Origin: Pempheris klunzingeri
Taxonomy: Eukaryota; Chordata; Actinopteri; Acropomatiformes; Pempheridae
Direction: 5' to 3'
Length of the DNA stretch: 64,000 nt
Assembly (NCBI RefSeq): GCF_042242105.1
Contig: NC_092020.1
Coordinates: 8,459,501-8,523,500, forward strand
Shown: in pieces, positions 24,701 to 36,984 of the stretch
How positions within the stretch are numbered: position 1 is the stretch's first letter
Layout of the letters: each line of letters starts with the position of its first letter
Made by a program: the position numbers and the translations under genes
The notes under the pieces: generated by a model
Seen by the model: the letters and a program-made list of their open reading frames with translations, nothing else
Database searches by the model: none
Told to the model about the DNA's origin: nothing

Positions 24701-27011
24701 TTCACAAGCTACTTGGTCCAAATGCTGACGGCCCCGCTTCAAAACTATGAAGCTGATTAACTTAAATTACTCATTTGATGTTAAGGAAGTTTGATTGGAA
24801 GAATGTGACTCCTGTAATCGACATGAGGCAATCACCTGGAAAAGAGGCATCAGTGTGCTGGAGTTGGCACTACAATAGATACTTGATCCATGAAAATATG
24901 ATTCGATCAGCTAATTGAAGCGGATACTTAGGATCACCTAGGACATGTCTAATTCAAAGCAACTGGATTATTTCCCAACTCTGCTACAGAGTGGATCTTC
25001 TTTCGCACGCTGTTGTATTGTCAAACCAATCTAATCTAACTAGCTAGCTAGCCTTTGCACGTTGTCCGACTGTGCTGTGAATCCACGCTGACCTGTGTCT
25101 TCAAGGCAGGGCTGACATCTTGAAGAGACGGTCCCAAAGCCAAACCCAGCAGCCTGTCTGAGTAGGGAATATTCTTCTCCACAGACGCTCTGAACTTTTG
25201 GTCCCATTTGGCGTAGAGTATCGTACCACCAAGGCCACTGCCAAGTGTCACCAAGCCAGCAGCAACCACTTTTGTAGCACCACTGTGTTGGAAGAGGATG
25301 GCAAAGGATAGACAATCTGATGTCAATATGTGGTGTCACAACATACTGTACTGTTATCACCAAGTGGGCTGAAAGCACACGTTTTGCACAGCTCTTCTTT
25401 CTATTGTGTGTGGCGGCGTATTACCTGGTCTCTCCTGCTGTGTAGCGCCGGCAATGTTGCAGATTGGTTAGACGGGTTCTCCCAAAGTTCTTCTAAAGGG
25501 AGGACAGGAGGAAAAGACAGAGACAAGTGAGGTTGACACAAAGTCAATGTCGGACTGGTCTCTCTGCCACTCCTTACATCTGTGTTTAATGGCAGGATGA
25601 AAGGGGACTCTTTGGGAAGGTTCACATATTGTCCAGCTTTTAAAAATGACATGAAATCAAAAATTAACAAGTCTAAAATTCCAATCTTCCAAAAGAAGCC
25701 AATATCTTAAGAAACCAAATATCAATTCAAATTGTGTGTTCACTTGTCTAGAACACACCCTGTATTATGATCTCATGGGATAACTATGGTCTGGCAGTGA
25801 ATGCACTGTATAAAAGGGCATGCAGACCATTTTATGTCATTTTAATGTCCCTTACATTCAATCGAATATAGTTGAAAAATCAAATAAAAAATACAGTGGT
25901 AAAATGAGTGCATCAGCTGGTATTGTGCAAGTGACTGAAATGAGGAGGGAGTTTAACAGAGCACCCGGCAGGTGGGGGTATACACTCCAGAAGGAAATCA
26001 AAGAGCCTTTACTGCATAACCTGGAGCTTTTGAAGCATGTTATCTTATTTTGAAGGACGGATGTAGGGTCCCGGATGTGTAGGCAACATTGATGTTATTT
26101 TGGTCCAATACCTCCGCAAACACTCACTCTTATCTCCTGGCTGTTAACAGATTTCACCTGTACACCATTAAATTAACTGAAAACATTATAGGATGACTTA
26201 TAGCTGCAGTTAGGGTGACGTTTTAAACAGGAGTTTGGCTGCACATTAACACTGAGCGGGTTTGAGGGCGTGGCCAGACGTTAGTGACGCTGTGTGCGTT
26301 CTGACGCGTCGGGTCCTCCTGGAAAACGTCGCCGGTCACTTTTAAGAAATTTGACTCTGGATCTTGTTCAAACATGAAGCCGATATGCAAAACCACGTTA
26401 GTGAGAGTGAGGGGCAGGACTGCAGTGTATTTTTATCTGACATTAGGTTAAGAGTCACCGTCTCGAACTTACATAATATTAACCATTTTATTTAAAAAAA
26501 AAAAAGAAAAAAGCTTGCAATCAGCGGACATTTTGTCAGCGTCTGACGTATTTAAATGTTATCTAGGGAACATTTTTTATCTTCTACTGATAAGAACTAA
26601 AATTAAATATAAAAAAAATTGACAGGCTGACGTTAGCGAATTTTGAGCGCTCTAGATGGACGTTTGACCTCCGCAGCGAAACTTAGCGTTAGCTCAACTC
26701 GTTAGCCGCTATGGTTGACATGGCAGTAAGTTAGCCATCTGTCGCGAGAGGCTAAGCAGCTAGCAATGACATCATGCAGTGTTTGCGACGACTACTTCAT
26801 TAAAACGGTCTAGTTAATTGTGCAATGTAATTTGGGGTCGCATTTGCGGGTTAATAACCCAACAATGACCAGAGTAAAATCCACTGTAGCACCTTGGGAC
26901 AGGCTGTGGGTCACTGAATGACAGCACGCTACCGCCAACAAGCTGCCAGCAGTAAAGCAGCGGTCTTACCTGGGCTGTGGCATTAGCTCCTCTCAGACAA
27001 GCCCTCAGCAT
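15566..27011 (-). CDS. immt: MICOS complex subunit MIC60 / mitofilin (15 coding exons, complete)
   Basis: Core subunit of the MICOS complex of the mitochondrial inner membrane, which shapes crista junctions and contacts the outer membrane. Coding exons: 26970-27011, 25425-25492, 25093-25282, 24292-24436, 22763-22774, 21858-21950, 21375-21539, 21022-21155, 20700-20803, 19142-19277, 18781-18910, 17816-18039, 17528-17659, 17079-17208, 15566-16173. They sum to 2313 bp (770 aa plus stop; human is 758 aa) and every phase matches. Residues 1-36 are basic and presequence-like (MLRACLRG; CRRYTAG). A Gly-rich membrane segment lies near residues 41-60, followed by ILYAKWD. Residues 101-240 are variable and Pro/Glu-rich; 240-570 are coiled coil with IAHAHRRIDQLNRELAEQ. 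The mitofilin signature is at the C-terminus (LLSYASYCLEHGDLELAAK, GESRRV, TLETKQ, VGLGTTQ). The start is the ATG aligned with the human N-terminus. It lies in tandem behind slbp. Confidence 0.97.
18730..18773 (+). repeat. (GT)22 microsatellite beside immt exon 11 donor
   Basis: An uninterrupted GT run lies 8 bp beyond the donor of immt exon 11. In the gene sense it is a CA repeat starting just after GTAAGACCA. Intronic CA repeats near donors are known hnRNP L binding sites that affect splicing; an effect here is inference. Confidence 0.9.
19601..20164. mobile_element. piggyBac-type MITE with TTAA target site
   Basis: The element spans 19605-20160 (556 bp) between TTAA at 19601-19604 and 20161-20164. 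The ends are inverted: CCCTTCAGAGTCTGGGG on the left against CCTAGACTCCGAAGGG on the right, the piggyBac CCC...GGG style. On the minus strand an ORF at 19817-20029 codes 70 aa with an acidic Glu/Ser/Asp stretch (ESGEERSDSEED), reminiscent of piggyBac transposase N-termini, but no catalytic domain remains. It is inserted in immt intron 9 and followed by an A-run. Confidence 0.82.
22763..22774 (-). other. immt: 12-bp microexon of immt (exon 5)
   Basis: A 12-nt exon lies between a consensus acceptor (pyrimidine tract then CCCCCACAG) and a GTAAGC donor on the minus strand. It enters and leaves in phase 1, so it adds or removes four residues (about Glu-Ile-Ser-Glu) without shifting the frame. It sits in the variable Glu/Ser-rich linker between the membrane segment and the coiled coil. 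Skipping would leave the same frame between exons 4 and 6, so it may be alternatively spliced. Confidence 0.7.
23030..23560. repeat. Pair of SINE-like repeat fragments
   Basis: 23040-23165 (plus) resembles the AGCAATTTGGGGTTCAG and GGATCAAACTGTCAACC portion of a common teleost repeat. 23450-23560 carries, on the minus strand, its other end (ATGTAAATGGTCTGTATTCG). The same family appears more intact at 59388. Both lie in immt intron 4. Confidence 0.5.
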
Positions 27012-28251
27012 GGTCCACTATCAATTCTCTAATAACTCCTGATTAATTTAACCTTCAAGGTAACACTAACTCTTTTCCTCTCTACAGCTTTCTCTCGTTT
27101 TCTTTTCCTCCCCCCTCTTCTTCTCTGTATTGTGGGTAGCGATGTTTTAAACGCTGTGCTGCGCAATGCTGCCCCCTACAGTCAGAACTAGACATGAACG
27201 CAGGTCGCTCCCACTCGGGTTTTATCATTGGCAGCTTTTTTGGGGGACTCAGAAGCGATGATGGCCATCCCACCACACATGATCAGACAAAGCCACCCGC
27301 AACACTACAACAAATATTGCTCAAGTTAAACTCCATTAGAAGTGGAATTGCAGTTAAATTTACAGGGCTAGTTACATGAACACATGAACAAAGCTGAAGC
27401 GCTGATTTCAATGGAGCTGCTGCTTCTATTTCCAAAAACCTTAAATAGTTTTTCACTAATCACTCAATAGAATGAGTAAGAATCCAAAGTTTATAAAAGA
27501 CATGTCATAAAAGACAATAGGGGAAAGTTTGTTTTTTTATTCTTCTTTTATTTCAAAGTCTTCACCGTGAAGGAAACAGTAATAAGAAACACAGAAACAT
27601 TTGTATTTAAAAAAAACAACAAATCACAGCCCAATGTAAGTGAAGCGATGCTCTTCACTACTTAAAGTTGTACATACATGGAGGGAAAAAAAAAGTCAAT
27701 TAGAATCATTAAAAGGAAAATACTTTGCCTTTGGTTTGCCCTTCTCTTTTAAACTACTATGGCTTCTTGCATTCTACTAAGTAATTTCAAAAAGGATGTG
27801 ACTGAACATTTGCACATGATGGACATGTCCAAACCTCTACATCTGCTCTACCGGGCCATGGATGGGTGCTACACGTTCCTGTCATCACCAAAGCCCAAAC
27901 CATTTAAACTGACTGAAGTTTGATTGAACGTGTAACTGTAACATTTTGCCATGAAAGAAGACTTCCCTGAGTAGATTAGTAATTTGTAAAATGGTCCAAA
28001 CCTATGGATTAAGAAGCACTAGTATAGATGGAGAAAGAGCACTAACTATATGTTACAGTGTTGAACTAATAACCACCAGCTGAGACGCACACACACACAC
28101 AGTGTTGTGAGGCTGTGCAGTGACCACATCTGAGCTTTGAGCAGATCGAGGCGCTGGTACCCGGAGCAGAGTCATTCTGTGGGGTGGAGGGCAGAACCAT
28201 TTGAGATGTGTGTGAACGTGTTGTATGTTGCTGTAGAAGGCCAACGATGAG
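27012..28251. other. immt 5' flank and slbp 3' flank
   Basis: The part just above 27012 is the immt 5' UTR/promoter side. TTTATT motifs at 27536-27541 and 27547-27552 are possible polyadenylation signals for slbp on the minus strand, about 700 bp past its stop. No further gene is seen. Confidence 0.4.
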
Positions 28252-31200
28252 CTACGCCATGTCAGGCTCCGTTGTGGCTTCCGTCTTCTGTACTTTAACT
28301 GGAGTACCTGAGCAGTCTTCTCCCTGAGAAAGAGCAGAAGCGATCCAGTTCAAGAAAAGATTAAATAAAATTCTGATTTATCGAAATGACTTTATATTGT
28401 AATACTATTATGACTTTGTTGGTATTACATTTGGACTTTATTCCCAAAATAGTACAACTTTATTCTAGAAATCTCAAAAAGGTTCTCATAAATTACATGT
28501 TCATCTAAAGAAACAAATGAAACAAACATGAAAATGACAAAATGTTATATTACATGTCTGTAATCTCCTACTAACTCACAGATGACCTGGGAGGTTTCTT
28601 GGCTAGATCTATATAATCTAGACAAACTGGAGACAAAGCTCTGACACAACTAAGTAAGCTGTTGAATCTACAAGCAGTTGTTGTGTGGGTGTCCTGCCAT
28701 AAGAGCGTAGCACAGATGCTGCGAAAGCATCTTTATATATGAAGTGGAGAAGAATCTTTTATTGAAAGAAGAGCTGGAGCCGAACTTCTCCTGGCTGGCT
28801 ACAACTACATTATACAGTTTGTTAAGCTGGCTGGTTGCAGTTTGCCAGTGTTACATATTGATAGACAGGTGTTTCATCCAAGTATTCCTCTGCCAAGCAT
28901 TCTTTTGAACATGCCTGCCCCTTTGCAAACAGTTTCTACAGGCAACTCCCAGACGGTTTCGTGTAAAAAACCATCTCCCAAGTTAGGTCAGCTGACCTGC
29001 TGTGCTGTGACGAAAAGACACTCGCTCTCTTTGAACTAATCAATTGTCGGCTGACCACTTTAACAGATAGTCGTTTTCCAGGAAACTCCCTAGGAGATTA
29101 TTTTCATCACCAGGAAATCATGGACACATCAAATAAACCATAGCTACAGTTTTCTTTACACCGTTTAGCTGCTTATCATTTCTGCGACAAGAAAATGTGA
29201 AAAACCTAAATGTATTTCTAAGAGTTTTTAATGCTGTGAAACTCAAACGCTGTGTCCGATTCCCCCCTGAAGTCACAACCATGTCTGTTTGTTGTTGTTT
29301 GAGCTAAGCAGAAGTGACTCAAAACTCACCTCCAGGCTGGAGGGGTTGTGCGTGGGGAGAGACGCCGGGGCGGCCTGGGAGTCGGACAAAGTTGGGAAGT
29401 CCAGCTCGATGTCCATAACATCGTCGAGGCCCAGCTCTTCACTGGATGGAACACATGACAAACACAGCGCGTGAACATTAGCGCGGTTCGTGCGCCTCAG
29501 GTGACTTGTGTCTTGTCAAAAGGCTTTTCTTACATGTTATGGAGAACTTTGTCTTGGCCATCCTCTGTAGGGGGGTCCCAGGCGTGCAGTTTGACCTTCC
29601 ACAGCTTGATCTGCTGGTCCCAGGAGCGACGGCTGTACTTCCTGAACTTATTGGGGGTCTTTGGATGAACGCCCGGTTGACGCATGTGTCTGGAAACACA
29701 AGGGGAAAGAAAAATTAAGATATTAAATGAGAGATGAATGTGTAACTGACTTACTATACGTCAATATTTTATCTGTTATTAATTACTATGCTACGACATG
29801 ACTCTTTGGGGCATGTGATTTCTCCCACTGTAATCCTCTCTTCCTCTGCTGTATGGATTGAGGGTGTGCGCGTTTGTGTCGACTTACTTCGGGACCTCTT
29901 TGATGTATCGGTCATAGGCCAACGTGTTCTTTCCATAGTTGATCTGTTTTTGTCGTCGTAGCAACACAGCCTCGTCAGTCTCAATGTTTTCCCCCTCTCT
30001 GGAGTCACAGCTGTGGCAGATGGACACACTTATCACCCATTCAAACATATAGACAATATAGGCACGACAGGCTGCGACAGATTGTGAATGGAACCTCAAA
30101 ACAGCAGCTGTAATGCAATCTACAGCATAGTAACCTGTGTTCAGAAGCCAGTGTCATCAACAAAATGGACGAAAATTAATAGTTTCAGTTTAATGGTCAT
30201 AAAGGTAAGTTATGATGAAAGATGAAATACCTCCCAGAAGAGCCAGAGGAGGTCTTTCTCTCTCTCTGGGTGACCTCTGCACCCAGTATCCTCCTCCTGT
30301 AACTGAACACACAACGAAGATTGGCACTCAATCGACAACGCGCTTCGAAATGAATCAGAGAGGGGAAGAGAACACTGCAATCGAAGTAGAGTTTGGTTAC
30401 CGCTGCATGTCTCTGTGTACATCCCTCCTCATCTCATCATCCTCCACCTGGCTGCCCCAGTCGGCCCGTCGACCGCAGCGGGACACTGGGCCGGCGCTCT
30501 CTGGAGTGGTGAAACTGCAGAAGAAACATACAAGGGGTGCGTTCCTGCATAAATACACTGTGGGAAATATAAGTGTCGGCAGATGTGGTTACACCCGTGC
30601 ATTGTTCTCTGTTCACCAACTTATTAATAACCCAGGGATTCACACGGAGTGAGAATGCTGTCATGCAACCACATGACAGCATCTAATTCACAAGGACACA
30701 CTCCTTTCTGTTGGGGATGATACATATTAGAGATTAAGGATTCATAAGGCGATCTATATCAGTAGAGACGGGCAGGAATCGCTTGTTCCTCTCCTGTTAA
30801 GTGCACCGTGTCATTTCATTGTGCTTGTATCAAATTTGGAGAAAAACCATGCCACGGGTGAACGTCACTGGTGCTTCAGAAGGCACGTCATTCAGTTTGA
30901 CAGTTAACAGTCACATTAGTGGATAAGATCACAAGTAACAGTCTGATTGAATGAATGTCACTCTCCAATCAAACCGCACTGTGACTGATACAAAATGTTA
31001 ATTAGATGCTTTGGGGACTTTTAAATGTTTCACTCTCATTTGTGCATTAAAATGGTTTCATGACATGGCTTTATCCCTGCAACACTCAATGTTAGAGCAC
31101 TGCGAATAAGATTTATTTAGAAAGACTTTCTCCTCCACGTTGATCTACAGTAGGTGTACAACCTTACCTGGCATGTCTCTTTTCTGCTTGGGTGTTGCCG

Positions 31201-32406
31201 TCTTTTTCCCTGTCCCTGCCACCTGCGTCTTTGCCGGGCCGCAGGCTTCCATCGATCCCTCTCTTCCTGCAGTGGGACCACTGGGACGAGCCGTAGCTCC
31301 TGCGCAAACACCATCGTGTTACAACACACAAGCATATGTTCAACTGGCGTTTCTCGTGAGAACGTTTCTACCTGAGTGGAACAAACCACTTAAACAATAC
31401 CAAACAATCTACCTAACCTGGCGCATCAGGCGCGGAGCTGGCTTGCGGACTGCATAGTTTGGAAACAGATAAAATAGCAACAGGAACTCACTAATGCTAA
31501 TCACAACAAAGATGGCAGCCCGCTGCAACATGGGTACATAACAGCGTTGCAACTTGGGAAACCGGTTAAAATCTTGTTGTCGTGCAGCGGACAGAATGTT
31601 TTTTTTTCATCCAGACTGTTTCGAGTCTTTGATTATAGTGATATTACGGTCAATGTTAACATTAAATGTTGTTAAACGCGTTAAGACTGTGGACTTTCTT
31701 TCGTTTAATAGAATAGAAATCATTTTAAAACTATTTTCTCCCGCCATGCATCTCTTCCTTCCGATCGTTCGGTCCCGTCTGTTCATCTATCCGCTCCTGT
31801 TCAGGGCTTGTATGATTTCAGTCGATATTTCGATATCATTTCAGTTGTTTGCCGACTAACTGCAGTGGCCATAAGGCCTGTCACTTCATTTGCCACAGAC
31901 TTTGCCGCTTCTTCCTCTGCTTCTCTTCCGCGCCACTAACAACTGAACTGGGAACACCACAGCGCTAACGTCAACAGTCTGTCCCAGTGTTGGAAGCAGA
32001 GCCCGAACAGGGGAAATTAGCCACCCGGTAACGTTACAGGGTAAAAACCAAAGCTAGTCATACAAGCTAGCACATGGAAGAAGATGTAAAGCAAACATTT
32101 AACGTTGATTGGAAGGTGAACAGTCGCAGTGTTCATTAAAGTTACAGAAACAGCCTCTCTCACACGTTACCACCAAACGAGTTAGGCGGCTAGCATCACA
32201 TCCACAAACATATCTTTAGAAACAAGGATTTCAGCTAACCTTAACCGAACAGACCGCCTCCAGACGGGGCACAAAGACACAATGGGCACTCATACAGCCG
32301 GCATTTTCAGTAACGTTAGATCAAACTAGAAAAAAAGTTAGCGTTACCTGTTTTCATGTTCGCTGCTGTGAGCATCGCGCCGTCTGCCTCTGGTCCAGTC
32401 AGACAT
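28252..32406 (-). CDS. slbp: Histone RNA stem-loop binding protein (8 coding exons, complete)
   Basis: Binds the 3' stem-loop of replication-dependent histone mRNAs and supports their processing, export and translation. Coding exons: 32348-32406, 31168-31299, 30401-30514, 30231-30302, 29888-30010, 29534-29689, 29330-29441, 28252-28323. They total 840 bp (279 aa plus stop) with all phases consistent. The RNA-binding domain spans about residues 137-207, with [20 protein letters not shown], the TPNK motif at 178-181, [15 protein letters not shown] and WDPP. Upstream, FTTPES at 65-70 matches the phospho-degron that limits human SLBP to S phase; RYRRRIL at 102-108 lies where human has a KRKL cyclin-binding motif. 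TSSGSSG and SGTPVKV also match human SLBP outside the RNA-binding domain, arguing for slbp rather than the oocyte paralogue slbp2. It lies head-to-head with ccdc142 and in tandem with immt. Confidence 0.95.
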
Positions 32407-33553
32407 TTTCCTAATAAAGATTGTGCAGTGAGGTAAGGGAGGTTATTTCTCCGGTCAAACTAGAGGCTTCAACGTTACAGCGAGCTTGCAGCCCTCAGAT
32501 ACCCGCCAACACTGAAAGAGCGCGGCCCCAAACAATCCAGCAGGTCACATGACCGGAAAGGGCGGCTTTAACCTTAGGGTATTGGGCACGGGTGGCTGGC
32601 TGTGACACCGGGTGCTCTGGGATACCGACATGGACTGTATGGACACTGAGGACACGCTCTGCTCCGCTTCTTCCGCTGGTGGACGAGAGCAGGCGGCAAG
32701 GAAAGAACCACAGGCTGCATATAAAGATGGAGGACAAGACAGCTCCCCTAAAAGTAATAAAACATCTCGATCTCGTTCGGGCTGCAGTACGGATCATAAA
32801 CTCCGCCCCTCCCTGTTAGCGGGTGGGACAGTGGAAATAAATCAGATGACACGAGATATTTTTTCCCAAAGATTTTTTTTTTTTTTTTAATGTCATTTAG
32901 GCAGTTCCTAGTTCACATTAATGTATGTTCAAGTATTAACTTTCTATTTTTCCGATAAGTTTGATTTAAAAGAAAGTTAAACAGATGTAGTCATTTGAAA
33001 ATATATTTCATTATTGATTATAAATCTAATATGAGCATGGAAGGGCCCATATTAGATTAATTAACCTCCATCGCACACTTGCAGGTCCTAATCAGAAAAG
33101 TGACACGCGCTTGCGCGGGAGGCGCCGTTTCTCAGACGAGACTCCTCTGTTCTCCATAGCAACCGAGGGGACGCTTTCTCCTGATTGGCTGCCGGCGCTA
33201 CATCCTGTGTTTTCAGGCCTCGCTAGCAGATGCTATTTTAAACCGCACTTCTTTCCTGAGCAATGGATTAACGAGTACATCTGAGAAAGGGCGTAAGTCG
33301 GTAACGGGAGACTCGGCTCGGGGCGGCCGTTTCACCTGAGGGAATGTGACGAAGATGAAGAGCAGACACGGCTAATAAAAGAAATAAGTGGACAGCTAAC
33401 TCGAGTCTGCTGGTAGAGAGGACCATGTTAATACGTGGGCTCGTTGGAGGCGAAGCTACCGACGGGGACGACGAGTCGGCGGTGAAAACAGGTCCCGTGC
33501 CGTCCCGTCAGGATGGACTTGCAGGGATGGACGTCTGAGCGCCATTTCTAATG
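32407..33553. promoter_or_regulatory. Divergent promoter interval between slbp and ccdc142
   Basis: About 1.1 kb separates the slbp ATG on the minus strand from a candidate first exon of ccdc142 on the plus strand. Two GC- and CpG-rich parts (about 32345-32700 and 33100-33550) flank an AT-rich middle with a T-run near 32872-32888. The distal part has an inverted CCAAT box (ATTGG, 33184-33188), typical of NF-Y sites in TATA-less promoters, and a CATAGCAACC stretch near 33158 that looks like half of an RFX X-box. The candidate exon ends at 33553 before GTGAGT. A bidirectional CpG promoter is an inference from geometry and composition; transcript starts are not visible. Confidence 0.55.
33023..33058. 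repeat. Short perfect inverted repeat (11-bp stem, 14-nt spacer)
   Basis: AATCTAATATG at 33023-33033 is matched exactly by CATATTAGATT at 33048-33058. It lies in the AT-rich middle of the slbp-ccdc142 interval. No TIR family or target duplication could be assigned. Confidence 0.6.
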
Positions 33554-34102
33554 GTGAGTGAGAATATCGATAACGCTGAGTTAGCCCCACACTCGGTGTC
33601 TCTTCCTGTCGCCTGGTTTATGTTACAGAAAACTGGAGTCCGTCATGAGCGCCTGGTTCTTCATCACTGGGTGTCACAAGTGAAATCAGTGCTACAGAAC
33701 AACACGTTATCTGCTAACCTGTCACTGAAGAAGTAGTCACATCCTTTACTTCTATAAAAAAAAAAAAAAATAGCGTTGCAAACATGTGAAAACAGACTGT
33801 AACTACATTCAGGCACGACAAAGTACTTGGCATCAAAGGAAAACCTTCAGGTCAAATGTTGGACCTGTGTTATGCACTTCTACCTCAATGTATAAGAAGC
33901 ATTCAACTGTTGGTGAAGTTACTTTAAAGTGCTTTAATCTGCAACAATGCATCAGACTTTATAAATCCATTATATCCTGTGAAACAGAAATCTGTAAACT
34001 GTACCTGTCAATAAATGCAGTCAAATAAAAAGTACACAATTTTCCTCAGAAAGAAATCCACCAAACAAGGATCACTGTTGACTCTCATAACTGTTAAGGA
34101 GA

Positions 34103-34811
34103 TACACTACTCACAAAAAGTTAGGGATATTCAACTGTCAGGTGAAATTTATGGAAAATGTAAAAAGTGAATGCTACAGTGATATTATATCATGAAAGTA
34201 GGGCATTTAAGTAGAAGCATGCAATGGTAGTTTCCTCATCTTAAACAATTTATTGAAAGAAAAGCTAACAACAGTAGTAGGTATACCACAACAAAACATT
34301 TTCAGTGTCTCAATAAATTGGGATGTGGCCAAAGGACGTCCACTCCTCTCCTTTCTGTGACTCTTCCAGTCACTCTGTATCACTGTTACAACCTCCTGAT
34401 GACACTCTGTGACCCTCTAAGCTCAGTGAACACCTCCGTCTGAGGACTTCCTGTTTGAAGCCTCCAGTGTTGAGGTGCTGCTGATCAACTGTTAGGTGTC
34501 GTCTTGGTCTCATGGTGTCAGAATGTGAACAGCATGATGAGGAGGACTGTTTAAATACCAATTCTAACTGAAGCAGGAAATGTATTGGTGGATTCATGGA
34601 TCAAACCTGTTGTGAATGTTGCTGTTAAGCTTCTTGTTAGAGAACAGCAACTTGTGCAAAAAGTACTGAAACACTGAACAGTTGGACATGTGCATTCAAA
34701 AGTTTAGAGAAGGTCACATTAAGTTCACCTGGAAAGGTTAGAATGCATTTTAGGTTCATCCTGAAATTTCACCTGAAAGCCAAATATCCCTAACTTTTTG
34801 TGAGTAGTGTA
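34103..34811 (-). mobile_element. Tc1/mariner deletion derivative, copy 2
   Basis: Element 34105-34809 with TA on both sides, the same inverted ends as copy 1 and the 75-aa internal ORF on the minus strand (34370-34597). It lies between the first two tentative exons of ccdc142 and is in the same orientation as copy 3, 3.3 kb away. Confidence 0.9.
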
Positions 34812-35181
34812 TGATGGTATCAGCTGTCATTTGTTTGTCATGGAATTGAAGAAATTGATTAGAAACTCACATGTTTCACGTGGTCTGGCTGATATCTTAA
34901 TTATGAAAATCCCTTTTGTAAAGCCGTTTCATCAAGACTGAAAATATTCAAAAAATACTTTAGTCAGAATATGCAGAGTTAGAAAATGAGACGACACTGT
35001 CGCAGACAACACGTCGCCCTTACAAACATCCTGGATGTCTCCTTTTTTAAGAAGCATGGAACACCTCAAATGTACGTATGCTGTCTGCTCATAGCTTTGC
35101 TGCATTGTCCGGGATGGATCATAACAACCCAGAGATACTAAAAGATCCTGGTGGAGAGCCTGGTCTGACTGCAGGTGATGT

Positions 35182-35183
<2 letters not shown>

Positions 35184-35215
<32 letters not shown>
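35184..35215 (+). repeat. (AC)16 microsatellite
   Basis: Uninterrupted dinucleotide run in the 5' part of ccdc142. Confidence 0.9.
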
Positions 35216-35217
<2 letters not shown>

Positions 35218-36984
35218 TTCAGTTTGATGACCTAGAAACTGATTAGAGGAGCTTGTTGGGTGGGATTTGTATTTCACTTTGGCCCAAAGTCTTAATTGCT
35301 TAGATTTGTCTGGTAATTGGGAAAACATTCCAGTTTGCAGTGCACTCTTAAAATCCAGTTATTGTTGTATGTATCAAGACGCAGCAAATATCTTTATTGG
35401 GTGCCGTCCGAATGCTCCACAAGACATAAATTACATAGAAATACTCACCTTTACACACTGTATGCCACGCTCACCCATTTCACCTTGTATAACCTATAAT
35501 ATCATATATATAACTACATGTAATCTACAGACTAATTCATGAACTTCCATTTACTAGAATTCAGCGTCATCATCTTCGTTGTAGTAGTAGTAGATAAATA
35601 TGCTACACTTTCAGAACAAAGATTACTGGACTGCGGATGAACATTTAATGTCCAGGAATTCACATAATAGAAAGCAAAGGCCATACATCATTTTGAGCAT
35701 CAAGAACACCTCATAGGACAAGTAATGCCAATGCACAAACTGCTAATCCAGAGGTGGTAATGTGCTTTTTTTCTTTAGTTGTACATGCCAACTGATGATT
35801 GTGGCTTTTTTGTGTCTCTCTCTTTCAGACTGGGAAAATACTGAGTCATTCTGTCCAGAAAAGGAGCAGGTTAGCTGTTTTACATATTCAAACAAATACA
35901 AATGAATATTTTAATCTTTATTACCTCGACCAGTCAATTAGTTGCTCTGTCGGTCTAATATTGGTAATTATTGAAGTATGTGTAATCTAAAGGCATTCCA
36001 TTTAGTGGGAACTCTGATCTCTGCAGAGCAGATTTGGTTGCAGGGTTGCACAGATCAGCTGGCTAGCAGCAAACAGAAGCCACAGAGACTAGCTGGTGTG
36101 GAAAATCTCCTTTTTCTCTATGCGACCAAACGTTTCCTTGTTATTTACAGACTACAGTGCTAGGCTCCATTTCTTCGCAAGTTACAAAATGCTCCACAAT
36201 TTAAAAAAATAAATAAATAAGGCAACAGACATAAAATACAGCTTTAAAAATAGTAAAACGCTAAATAAAAATACATGAAAAAAACACTAGAAGTAGAAAG
36301 AAAACTGAAACCTTCCCTAGCGTTAGGGACAAGGGTGGCTGGAGCAAAAATAACAACTTCTATTCAGTAAAAATAAAGATTTTGTATACATATGGCTTAA
36401 ACAAGATGTATAATTGAATATCATCTGCATGGTGGTGATATTTTTTTAATACATTTAAGAGCGTTCATAGACGTGCTTCTACAAAACACTCTTGGATCCT
36501 ACAATTTATTGTTAAATGAAAACAGTGGCAATGATCATATTCATGCATGTTGTGCTTTTTGGAATAAGGAAACAGATAATTCACAAATGTCTCAACTCAA
36601 CCACTGGTCCATAATACATCTTTGATTGTCCCCCTTTTGTCCTCCAGAGGAGATGCACTTCCTGCGTGGTGACAGAGGACCTGACCACTGATGGTACTGT
36701 ATGTTCTGCCCTGCAGCGTGCTGCTGGAGCAGCTGTGTTCAAAAACTCTTATCAGCCGGCAGCACCGAGCACATATGTTCTGTCCCAAATCCAACGACGA
36801 GCTAGTTCTAATTCTATAGAGTATGTACTACATAGTAACTGTGATAGTAGTGATACCAAACATAACATAGCATAACATATCATGGTATTACCTTGTAAAG
36901 AATGTCACCCACATGTCCTGCAGGTTGCTTTTGTTTTAAGATACTGAAGATGCTTTCGATGAGCTCATGTTGTGACGTTTCCAG

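Larger units (their letters stand above)
33540..36693 (+). other. ccdc142: Tentative 5' exons of ccdc142
   Basis: Three candidate exons lie upstream of the first secure coding exon: one ending at 33553 (AATG before GTGAGT), 35829-35869 (41 bp, pyrimidine-rich acceptor, GTTAGC donor) and 36648-36693 (46 bp, CTCCAG acceptor, GTACTG donor). Joined, they keep one open frame that enters exon 36985 in the right phase and reads DWENTESFCPEKEQ then RRCTSCVVTEDLTTDA. That three-junction agreement supports them. However, no in-frame ATG exists between an upstream TAA in the first exon and the secure coding sequence, so they may be 5' UTR or the true start exon has been missed. A 705-bp mariner MITE lies between the first two. 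Confidence 0.4.
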
